Shown piece by piece: positions 8,788-15,946 of a stretch of DNA of 64,000 bases. Positions within the stretch are counted from its first letter, which is position 1; each line of letters starts with the position of its first letter. Origin of the DNA: RPQJ01 sp044226195 (GTDB lineage: Bacteria > Pseudomonadota > Gammaproteobacteria > Steroidobacterales > Steroidobacteraceae). Below the pieces are notes generated by a model. It was not told the DNA's origin, searched no databases, and worked only from the letters and a program-made list of their open reading frames with translations. The stretch lies in contig JBGAHO010000003.1 of assembly GCA_044226195.1 (NCBI GenBank), positions 62,001 to 126,000 on the forward strand, read 5' to 3'. The translations under genes were made by a program, and so were the position numbers.

Positions 8788-8797
8788 GCGGGACCCG

Positions 8798-10825
8798 ATG
8801 GCCGACCTCGCGCACCTGCAGTCCGCCCGACGCGCCGTGGCCGATACGCCGGCGCGCCGCGCGCTGCGGTTCGTGCTGCAGCCGGCGGTGCTCGGCCTGC
8901 TGCTCGCGCTGCTCGTCACCGCGCTGCTCGGCGACTGGTTCTATCGCCAGGCCGCGGGCGGGCTCGCGCAAGGCGGCCAGTCGCGCGCCGCGATCCTCGA
9001 GGGCTCGGCGTTGGCCGAGTTCGTCGCCGCGCGAGTCGCGGCCAGTCCGGACGATGACGCGGCACTGCAGGCGGCGGTGGCGGACTGGGCGGCCCGCTCC
9101 CCCGGCGACGATCGCGTGCGGGTCGTGCGCATCGGCGGCGCGCGCCTGCTCGCCTCGACCTATCCGACCGACCTGCAGGGCGAGCTGCCGCGCCGCCTGA
9201 CCAAGGAAGAGAAGTGGCTGTTCGACCTCGGCAAGGAGCTGCGCGCTGCCGCCGACACGAACCGTTCCGAGGGCGTGTTCCGCAAGCCGCAGATCGATGT
9301 GGCACGTCCGGGCGACCAGCTCCTGCGCGTCACCGTGCCGTACGTGATCGACGGCGAGATCGCCGGGTTCGTGCAGCGTGAGAGCGCGGTGGCATCCGCG
9401 GCCGCGGCGACGCCTGCCGCGCCGGGCCCGCTGACGCTGCTGGTGCTGCTGCCGGTCGCGCTGCTGCTCGGCCTCGCTTTCTTCGTCAATCGCGACGGGC
9501 AGGGGCAGGGTGCCACGCGGTGGATCCTGTTCGCCGTCGCGCTCGGCCTGTTCGGCGCCGGCACCTACGCGTATGGCACCCGGGCCGTGGGCGGGCTGCA
9601 GTCCTTCGCCGCATCGGGCAATGCGGACATCGCCGCCCAGTTCCAGGCGCTGAAGTCGCGCGTCGCCGGGCTCGGCACGGATCTCGCGGCGGATCCGGCC
9701 CACTGGGACGTCGACGTGTTCCAGCGTCCGCGCGCGCTGCTCGCGGCCGACGGCACGCCGGATGCGACGGCCGCGGCGCGGTCCCTCGCCGAGGTCGTCG
9801 GTCCCTTCCAGCGCTCGCTGTGGGGCAACCTCGCGCTCGGCGGCGTGATCCTCGCATTCTTCGCGCTCGGCGCGGCCCGCAAGCTGCGCGAGACGGTGTC
9901 CGAATACCGCGCGGCGTATCTCTACGTCACGCCGGCCATGGTCGGCATGCTCGTGCTGGTGTTCTTCCCGTTCCTGTACGGCATCACGCTGTCGTTCACG
10001 GGCCAGACCATCTTCAACACCAACCTGCCGCTCAGCGACCTGTGGGTCGGTGTGCAGAACTACGTCGACATCATCGGCGACACGGCCGTGGCGAAGCACA
10101 CGGCGGCCGGCTGGGTGATCAACTACCAGAACTTCTACTGGACGCTGTTCATCACCATCTGCTGGACGGTGTCGAACGTCACGGTGGGCGTGGTGCTCGG
10201 CATGATCCTCGCGCTCGCGCTCAACACGCCGGGGCTGCGGTTCAAGGCCGTCTACCGCGTGCTGCTGATCCTGCCCTGGGCCATCCCGAACTACATCACC
10301 GCGCTGATCTGGAAGGCGCTGTTCCACCAGCAGTTCGGCGCCATCAACCAGGCCATCCAGATGTTCGGCGGCGAGCCGGTGAAGTGGTTCGACGGGGTGT
10401 TCACCTCGTTCCTGACCGGCCTCGCGACCAACGGCTGGCTCAGCTTCCCGTTCATGATGGTCGTCATCCTCGGCGGCCTGCAGTCGATCTCGGCCGACAT
10501 GTACGAGGCGGCGACGGTGGAGGGCGCCAGCCGCTCGCAGCAGTTCTGGCGCATCACGCTGCCGCTGCTGAAGCCGACGCTGGTGCCGGCGGTCGTGCTG
10601 TCGGTCGTGTGGACCTTCAACATGTTCAACGTGATCTACCTCGTCTCGGGCGGCGAGCCGGCCGGCGCCAACGAGATCCTGATCACCAAGGCCTACAAGA
10701 TCGCCTTCGAGGAGTACCGCTACGCCTATTCCGCGGCGTACTCGGTGGTGATTTTCCTGATCCTGCTGGTGTACGGCGTGTTCCAGACGCGCATGACCCG
10801 GGCGACCGAGGCGGTGAACGCATGA
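8798..10825 (+). CDS. malF: MalF-type permease with long N-terminal extracytoplasmic domain
   Basis: The C-terminal 300 residues are a standard binding-protein-dependent permease with the EAA loop (EAATVEGASRSQQFW). The first 370 residues are unusual. They comprise TM1 (27-47), a periplasmic region of about 160 residues, two more helices (211-230, 241-260), a second periplasmic stretch (261-341) and a helix at 342-360, before the core opens at RAAYLYVTPAM. The first periplasmic region has a beta-alpha pattern (VRVVRIGGARLLAS ... LRVTVPYVIDGEIAGFV) reminiscent of CHASE/Cache-like sensor domains; that resemblance is my inference. The protein has 675 residues, against about 514 for E. coli MalF as I recall it, whose insertion is elsewhere. 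It overlaps malG by 4 bp (ATGA). Confidence 0.85.
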   Translation: MADLAHLQSARRAVADTPARRALRFVLQPAVLGLLLALLVTALLGDWFYRQAAGGLAQGGQSRAAILEGSALAEFVAARVAASPDDDAALQAAVADWAARSPGDDRVRVVRIGGARLLASTYPTDLQGELPRRLTKEEKWLFDLGKELRAAADTNRSEGVFRKPQIDVARPGDQLLRVTVPYVIDGEIAGFVQRESAVASAAAATPAAPGPLTLLVLLPVALLLGLAFFVNRDGQGQGATRWILFAVALGLFGAGTYAYGTRAVGGLQSFAASGNADIAAQFQALKSRVAGLGTDLAADPAHWDVDVFQRPRALLAADGTPDATAAARSLAEVVGPFQRSLWGNLALGGVILAFFALGAARKLRETVSEYRAAYLYVTPAMVGMLVLVFFPFLYGITLSFTGQTIFNTNLPLSDLWVGVQNYVDIIGDTAVAKHTAAGWVINYQNFYWTLFITICWTVSNVTVGVVLGMILALALNTPGLRFKAVYRVLLILPWAIPNYITALIWKALFHQQFGAINQAIQMFGGEPVKWFDGVFTSFLTGLATNGWLSFPFMMVVILGGLQSISADMYEAATVEGASRSQQFWRITLPLLKPTLVPAVVLSVVWTFNMFNVIYLVSGGEPAGANEILITKAYKIAFEEYRYAYSAAYSVVIFLILLVYGVFQTRMTRATEAVNA

Positions 10826-11706
10826 GCGACACCCGCCGCAAGACCGATGCGCCGCACGTGCTGCTGCACGTGTTCCTGGCGACCTTCACCCTGCTGGCGA
10901 TCTACCCGGTGCTGTGGGTCGTCAGCGTGGCGTTCTCGGGCACCCAGAACCTCGCGTTCGCCGACGTCCCGCCCGACCCCGGGTTCCTGGACCGGCTCCG
11001 GGCCATCGTCCCGTGGCCCGAGACTGTGTCCATCAAGAACTTCGTGGACGTGCTGACCGAGCAGCCGTTCCTGACCTGGCTCATGAACAGTGCCATTGTC
11101 GCAACAGCCACGACCGTGGTCGGGGTGTTCCTGGCCTGTACGGCCGCCTATGCGTTCTCCCGGTTCCGGTTTCCGGGCCGCCAGGCCGGCATGATGTCGT
11201 TCCTGGTGTCCCAGATGTTCCCCGGCACGCTGCTGCTGGTGCCCCTGTACATCATCATCGTCAGCTGGCTGAAGCTCGGGAATTCCTTCATCGGGCTGGT
11301 GCTGGTCTATTCCGTCACGGCCATCCCTTTCTGCGTATGGATGCTGAAGGGATACTTCGATACGATCCCGCTGGAGATCGAGGAGTCGGCGATCATGGAC
11401 GGCGCCTCGCGGCAGACGATCTTTTTCCGGATCATCCTGCCCCTGGCGAAACCGGCCGTCGCGGTGACCGCGCTGTTCTCGTTCATGACCGGATGGAACG
11501 AGTTCATCCTGGCGGCGACCTTCCTCGAAGAAGAGGCCAAGTACACGGCGCCGGTGGGGCTGAAGTTTTTCGTGGGAGGGTTCACCTCGCAGTGGGGTTA
11601 CTTCGCGGCCGGATCGATCATCGTGTCGGTGCCGGTCGTCGTGCTGTTCCTGTTCCTGCAGAAATACCTCGTCTCCGGGCTCACGGCCGGCGGCGTGAAG
11701 GGATGA
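10822..11706 (+). CDS. malG: MalG-type maltodextrin ABC permease
   Basis: This 294-residue inner-membrane permease is the second subunit of the sugar translocation pore. It has six predicted helices, beginning with LLHVFLATFTLLAIYPVLWV. The EAA motif that docks on the ATPase is EIEESAIMDGASRQTIFFR, followed by the conserved LPLAKPAVAV. The C-terminus ends with a membrane segment and LVSGLTAGGVKG, typical of MalG. Its ATG overlaps the malF TGA (ATGA), so the two subunits are translationally coupled. A GC-rich hairpin at 11715-11728 follows the stop codon. Confidence 0.9.
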   Translation: MSDTRRKTDAPHVLLHVFLATFTLLAIYPVLWVVSVAFSGTQNLAFADVPPDPGFLDRLRAIVPWPETVSIKNFVDVLTEQPFLTWLMNSAIVATATTVVGVFLACTAAYAFSRFRFPGRQAGMMSFLVSQMFPGTLLLVPLYIIIVSWLKLGNSFIGLVLVYSVTAIPFCVWMLKGYFDTIPLEIEESAIMDGASRQTIFFRIILPLAKPAVAVTALFSFMTGWNEFILAATFLEEEAKYTAPVGLKFFVGGFTSQWGYFAAGSIIVSVPVVVLFLFLQKYLVSGLTAGGVKG

Positions 11707-11714
11707 AGAACCGG

Positions 11715-11728
11715 GCCCCCGCGGGGGC
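11715..11728. other. Perfect GC palindrome between malG and the next gene
   Basis: GCCCCCGCGGGGGC is a perfect 14-bp palindrome starting 9 bp after the malG stop. It has no T-run, so it is not an obvious intrinsic terminator. It lies 31 bp before the next ATG and could be an RNA-stability hairpin separating transporter expression from that of the envelope proteins. The role is inferred only from position. Confidence 0.4.
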
Positions 11729-11758
11729 GTCGTACCAGATTTCAGAGAGGGACTTGCA

Positions 11759-12562
11759 ATGAACACCAAGGCTCGCGTTTCCACGATTGCGCTGGCGATG
11801 GGGATCGCGCTCGCGGGCGCCGTACGCGCCGACGGCGTGAAGTTCCTCGACCCGACCGGCGACGACAAGGGCCCGGGCACCTACACCTATCCGACGGACG
11901 CGGTGTACACGCCGGGTTCGTTCGACCTCGTCGAATTCGAAGTGACCTCGGGCGACAGCCCCGACGTGCGCGTCACGGTCAACGACCGCCTCGCCGATCC
12001 GTGGGGCATGGGCGTCGGCTTCGCCACGCAGATGGTGTTCGTCTTCATCGACACCAAGGAAGGCGGCCACACCGAAGGCTTGCCGGGCACCAACGTGCAG
12101 TTCGCGCCGGACAGCGCGTGGGACAAGGTGATCATCCTGTCGCCGCAGCCGCAGTCGCGCGTCATGGCCGAGGTGAAGGCCAAGGCGGCCAACCTCGCCG
12201 CCGACATCATCGTGCCGCGCCGCACCGGAGGCGCCGGCAAGACCATCAGCGCCAAGGTGAAGCTCGACGAGCTCGGCGGCGGCGATCCGTCGAAGTGGGG
12301 CTACCAGGTGATCGTGCAGTCGAACGAGGGCTTCCCGGACAAGTCCGACCTGCTCACGCGCAAGGTCAACGAGTTCGAGGGCCAGCACCGCTTCGGCGGC
12401 GGCAACGACGGCGACTGCGACCCGCACGTGATGGACATCCTCGCCCCGAAGGGCGAGGGCAAGCCCGAGGAGGCGCAGGCACAGTACGACATGCTCAAGT
12501 ACGAGTGCGGCGCCGACGGCAGCTCGGTCAAGAAGGCCACGCTCATCATGGTGCGCAAGTAA
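11759..12562 (+). CDS. Secreted glucodextranase-C/DOMON-like protein
   Basis: The protein has 267 residues with a Sec signal peptide (MNTKARVSTIALAMGIALAG, cleavage near AVRA-DG). The mature part (VKFLDPTGDDKGPGTYTYPT, SFDLVEFEV, FVFIDTKEGGHTEGLPG) matches the beta-sandwich fold called the glucodextranase C-terminal or DOMON-like domain. In other organisms this module is appended to starch-active enzymes. Here it stands alone with no catalytic domain, so a periplasmic or surface glucan-binding role is likely but unproven. Two cysteines (DGDCDPH, KYECGAD) near the C-terminus could form a disulphide. The start is supported by GAGAGGGA. It precedes the outer-membrane barrel gene by 24 bp. Confidence 0.75.
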   Translation: MNTKARVSTIALAMGIALAGAVRADGVKFLDPTGDDKGPGTYTYPTDAVYTPGSFDLVEFEVTSGDSPDVRVTVNDRLADPWGMGVGFATQMVFVFIDTKEGGHTEGLPGTNVQFAPDSAWDKVIILSPQPQSRVMAEVKAKAANLAADIIVPRRTGGAGKTISAKVKLDELGGGDPSKWGYQVIVQSNEGFPDKSDLLTRKVNEFEGQHRFGGGNDGDCDPHVMDILAPKGEGKPEEAQAQYDMLKYECGADGSSVKKATLIMVRK

Positions 12563-12586
12563 CGCCGGGATTCGAAGGGGATGACC

Positions 12587-14716
12587 ATGAATCTTCGCAA
12601 CCTCTCGCTGGCCGCCGCCATGTCGGTCGCGCTCGGAGCGATGCCTCAGGCAGCGCGCGCCGGCACGGACGAAGGGCAGATCAAGTGGTTCGGCAGCATC
12701 TACGCCAAGTTCCTCGACGGTAACCGCCGCACCGAGGCCGGCCTGTACTCCAACGCGGAGACGACGCCGGGCGAGGGCGGTGGCGACCAGGGCCAGGGCA
12801 TCGAGTTCGAGCTGATGTTCAACGCCCAGGTCTCCAAGCAGGTTGAGATCGGCGGCCGCATCCACAGCCGCTTCAACAAGAACTACTGGGCCAACTACGG
12901 CGGCTTCGCGGTGCCGGACAGCAACACCACGAACTGCGGCGAGGACGACCCGCGCTGCAACCAGTACATCAAGCTGCGCGGCGCCTGGGCCCGCATCACC
13001 CCGGGCTACGACTGGATGGACTCGCTGACCATCGGCCAGAGCGACTGGGGCATGTTCGACGCCTGGACGCAGGGCAAGTACCGCTACATCGACCGCGACA
13101 ACATCGGCGGCGTGCTGCTGCAGGGCTCGGCGCTGGGCAAGAAGCTGCGCTGGGACGTGGCGCGCGTGTCGCTGCCGAACTGGGACGGCGTCGGTTACAG
13201 CACGGGCACCTTCGGCACGGACATCTACACCAACGACGCGAACTACGTCGGCCAGCTGAAGTACACGCCGAGCCCGGACTGGAACGCGACCATGATCGCC
13301 ATGTACGCGCGCGACCAGGAGCTCGAGAAGAACGACCCGAACCCGCTCAACGGCACCGGCACGCGCACGGCGTACGACAACTCGGTGTTCGCGTTGAAGG
13401 GCCAGTACTCCGGCTTCGGCTTCATGGACCTGAAGGGCGCGGTGTACTTCAGCGACTACAACGTCAACGACACGAAGTGCGACGGCACGCTGAACGGCAA
13501 CTGCCGCTTCAGCCCGCTGCCGCAGAAGAGCACCAGCGACACGGCCTGGCTGATCAACGTGGACTTCAACCGCGTGTTCATCGACGGCCTGTCGCTCTCG
13601 GCGCAGATCTTCGACATCGGCTCGGACTACGTGTCGGCGACGGCCGCGCGGCGCGAGGCCGACGTGCTGCTCACCGAGGGCCAGGAAGGCACCTGGCAGT
13701 GGGGCCGCCCGGACTACAACTACGGCAACCGCGCCAACAAGAACGCCATGGCCGGCCTCGGCTGGGGCGGCTGGAACGGCGAGGTGCAGCAGGTCGTCTC
13801 CGGCATGGCCGACAACGACTTCACGGACTTCGATGAGCCCGTGGCGTACTCGGTCATCGGCTGGAAGGGCATCACGCTGGTGCCGAAGTACAGCTACGGC
13901 GACTGGCAGTTCTCCGGCGAGTACAGCTACATCGACTTCAACACCAACTGGCAGGCGTGCGGCGGGCAGGACAAGGACACGGGCTGCTCGACCTACATGC
14001 GGCAGGAAGGCACGCACTCCTGGGGCTACGGCGGCGACTACCGCTCGCCCTACGCGCCGTACCAGGACCGCCTGATGCAGATCCTGGCGCTGAAGGCGAA
14101 GTACACGCTCGACCTCGGCAACGGCGTCGACCTCATGGCGCGCTACAAGTACATCTCGGACGAGGACAAGCGCGTCACCAAGTCGAAGTTCCTGACCGAT
14201 GCGTACGACGGCTATCCGAGCGCGGTGAAGAACCCGAACTGGATCCCGAACGTGGGCCTCGGTGGCTGCGTGAGCTGCGACGACCGCCAGGCGGACTACG
14301 ACACGTACGGCTTCAGCGTCGGCTACCAGGTCAACCCGGACCTGTACGCGACCCTGATCTACGAGCTGAACACGGTCGAGCTGATCGACGGCACGGTCGA
14401 CGTGGCGCCGGTCGGCCTCGGCTTCGAGGGCAGCAACGACTTCGGCTGGGCCGAGTACGTGACGGGCAAGACCACGAAGAACCGCGTGGCCCTGGACTTC
14501 AGCTACTTCCTCTCGGGCGTGGAGTTCGGCGGCACGATCGACTACTTCTGGGGCACCTACGACCCGAGCTTCTACACCGATTCGAACGGCAAGCGGGTCA
14601 AGCTGATCCCGGGCGTCGGTGTCGACTCGATCGCCACGCCGCTCGGCGACATCCCGATCGACTCGGTGCACCTCGGCCAGTACCGCATGAAGATCTTCAT
14701 GAAGGTCAGCTTCTGA
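12587..14716 (+). CDS. Large outer-membrane beta-barrel protein of the maltodextrin locus
   Basis: This exported protein of about 709 residues has signal peptide MNLRNLSLAAAMSVALGAMP, cleaved near ARA-GT. The rest is rich in alternating aromatic strands (YVGQLKYTPSPDWNATMIAMYAR, FGFMDLKGAVYFSDYNV) and ends in the beta-signal-like RMKIFMKVSF with a C-terminal Phe. No TonB plug domain is visible, so it looks like a porin-type channel rather than a TonB receptor; I do not recognise the family. GAAGGGG sits 6 bases before the ATG at 12587 and directly against an upstream ATG at 12581, favouring 12587. Flanking glucodextranase-C-like proteins suggest a glucan uptake channel. A strong terminator follows. 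Confidence 0.75.
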   Translation: MNLRNLSLAAAMSVALGAMPQAARAGTDEGQIKWFGSIYAKFLDGNRRTEAGLYSNAETTPGEGGGDQGQGIEFELMFNAQVSKQVEIGGRIHSRFNKNYWANYGGFAVPDSNTTNCGEDDPRCNQYIKLRGAWARITPGYDWMDSLTIGQSDWGMFDAWTQGKYRYIDRDNIGGVLLQGSALGKKLRWDVARVSLPNWDGVGYSTGTFGTDIYTNDANYVGQLKYTPSPDWNATMIAMYARDQELEKNDPNPLNGTGTRTAYDNSVFALKGQYSGFGFMDLKGAVYFSDYNVNDTKCDGTLNGNCRFSPLPQKSTSDTAWLINVDFNRVFIDGLSLSAQIFDIGSDYVSATAARREADVLLTEGQEGTWQWGRPDYNYGNRANKNAMAGLGWGGWNGEVQQVVSGMADNDFTDFDEPVAYSVIGWKGITLVPKYSYGDWQFSGEYSYIDFNTNWQACGGQDKDTGCSTYMRQEGTHSWGYGGDYRSPYAPYQDRLMQILALKAKYTLDLGNGVDLMARYKYISDEDKRVTKSKFLTDAYDGYPSAVKNPNWIPNVGLGGCVSCDDRQADYDTYGFSVGYQVNPDLYATLIYELNTVELIDGTVDVAPVGLGFEGSNDFGWAEYVTGKTTKNRVALDFSYFLSGVEFGGTIDYFWGTYDPSFYTDSNGKRVKLIPGVGVDSIATPLGDIPIDSVHLGQYRMKIFMKVSF

Positions 14717-14736
14717 TTCTTCTGGCATGATCTCCC

Positions 14737-14772
14737 CGGGGCGGTCACGTTCGCGTGGCCGCCCCGATTTTT
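14737..14772 (+). terminator. Rho-independent terminator after the barrel gene
   Basis: The stem CGGGGCGGTCACG pairs with CGTGGCCGCCCCG around a TTCG loop: 13 pairs with one G-T, followed by ATTTTT. It lies 20 bp after the barrel stop and should reduce read-through into the 14783 gene. The 3' half can also pair as CCCCGA/TCGGGG (14762-14777) across the T-run. Confidence 0.85.
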
Positions 14773-14782
14773 CGGGGACCCC

Positions 14783-15946
14783 ATGACGCGCCTGCCCGGT
14801 TCCTTGCCGTCCATCCTGTTTGCCGTCGCGCTCGCGCTGGCGGGCGGCCCCGCACCGGCGGACGAGCTGTTCTCGCTGTCCGACGTCCGCGGCGACGACG
14901 ATGGCAACGGCGTACTCATCTACCCGAATCGCGACGACCTGATCAAAGGCGACCTCGATCTCGTCAGTGTCTCCGCCGAGCAGCGCGCCGACGGCATCTG
15001 GTTCGTCGTCGAGCTCGGCCAGCCGATCCGCAGCCCGGTCGGGCGCGTGACCGAGATCGGCCAGACGCCGATGGAGAAGATCGCGCGCAACGGCTTCTAC
15101 ACCTTCAACGTCGACATCTACATCGACAAGGACCGCGTCACCGGCTCGGGCCAGACGGGTACCGTGCCGGGCCGCGAGGTCACCGTCGACCGCGCGGATG
15201 CCTGGGAGAAGGCGATCGTGCTGACGCCGCGGCCCGACATCGCCCGCACGATGCTGCAGATGTACTTCGACGACGTGCTCGAGACCGACCTGCGCAGCCG
15301 CAAGGGCCGCGTGTCGACCGAGGACCTCGAGGGCCTGCAGGCCAACTCGTCCGCCAGGGTCGACGAGCTGTTCTACTTTCCGAACAAGGTCCGGGTCGCC
15401 GGCCGTCGCATCGAGTTCCTGGTGCCGAGCGAGTGGCTCGGCGGCGTGCCGCAGAAGTCCTGGGCGTACACGGTCATCGTGACCGGCGCCGATCTCGACA
15501 AGCCCAGCCGGCCCGGCCAGCTGGGCTCCGACAAGCAGGTCATGCTGACGATGGGCGTCGCGCGCGGCATCCGCTGGTCGCAATGGGGCATCCGCTCCGA
15601 CGCGGACGAGGCGACGCCGCCCGTGATCGACCTGCTGTCGCCCGATCCGGCGGCACAGAAGCAGATCCTCTCGACCTACGACATGACCATCGGCAAGCTC
15701 GCGGCGGTGCCGGGCATCGCGCCCGACGGCAGCCCGTCCGCACCCGGCTCGGGCGAGGAGCCGCCGCCCGACCAGCTGGCGAAGATCCAGATCCTCGCGC
15801 CCGCCGAAGGCACGGCACCCAAGCCGGGCACCGAGCGCCGCACGGTGCCGGCGCGCCTGCGCACGCTCAACCAGCTGCTCGCCGAAGGCCTGATCACCCA
15901 GGACGAGTACAACGAGATGCGCAAGAAGATCCTCGCGGAGTTGTGA
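14783..15946 (+). CDS. Secreted glucodextranase-C/DOMON-like protein with C-terminal SHOCT-like motif
   Basis: The protein has 387 residues with a Sec signal peptide (LPSILFAVALALAGG, cleavage near APA-DE). The mature region (LFSLSDVRGDDDGNGVLIYP, LDLVSVSAEQRADGIWFVVE) is a second divergent DOMON-like module related to the 11759 product. After a Pro-rich linker (GSGEEPPPDQLAKI) the last 30 residues, LNQLLAEGLITQDEYNEMRK, closely resemble the SHOCT helical motif, a short C-terminal oligomerisation module. SHOCT after a secreted carbohydrate-binding-type domain is uncommon in my experience. It lies after the terminator at 14737-14772 and overlaps malQ at TGATG, so it may have its own promoter or depend on read-through. 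Confidence 0.75.
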   Translation: MTRLPGSLPSILFAVALALAGGPAPADELFSLSDVRGDDDGNGVLIYPNRDDLIKGDLDLVSVSAEQRADGIWFVVELGQPIRSPVGRVTEIGQTPMEKIARNGFYTFNVDIYIDKDRVTGSGQTGTVPGREVTVDRADAWEKAIVLTPRPDIARTMLQMYFDDVLETDLRSRKGRVSTEDLEGLQANSSARVDELFYFPNKVRVAGRRIEFLVPSEWLGGVPQKSWAYTVIVTGADLDKPSRPGQLGSDKQVMLTMGVARGIRWSQWGIRSDADEATPPVIDLLSPDPAAQKQILSTYDMTIGKLAAVPGIAPDGSPSAPGSGEEPPPDQLAKIQILAPAEGTAPKPGTERRTVPARLRTLNQLLAEGLITQDEYNEMRKKILAEL

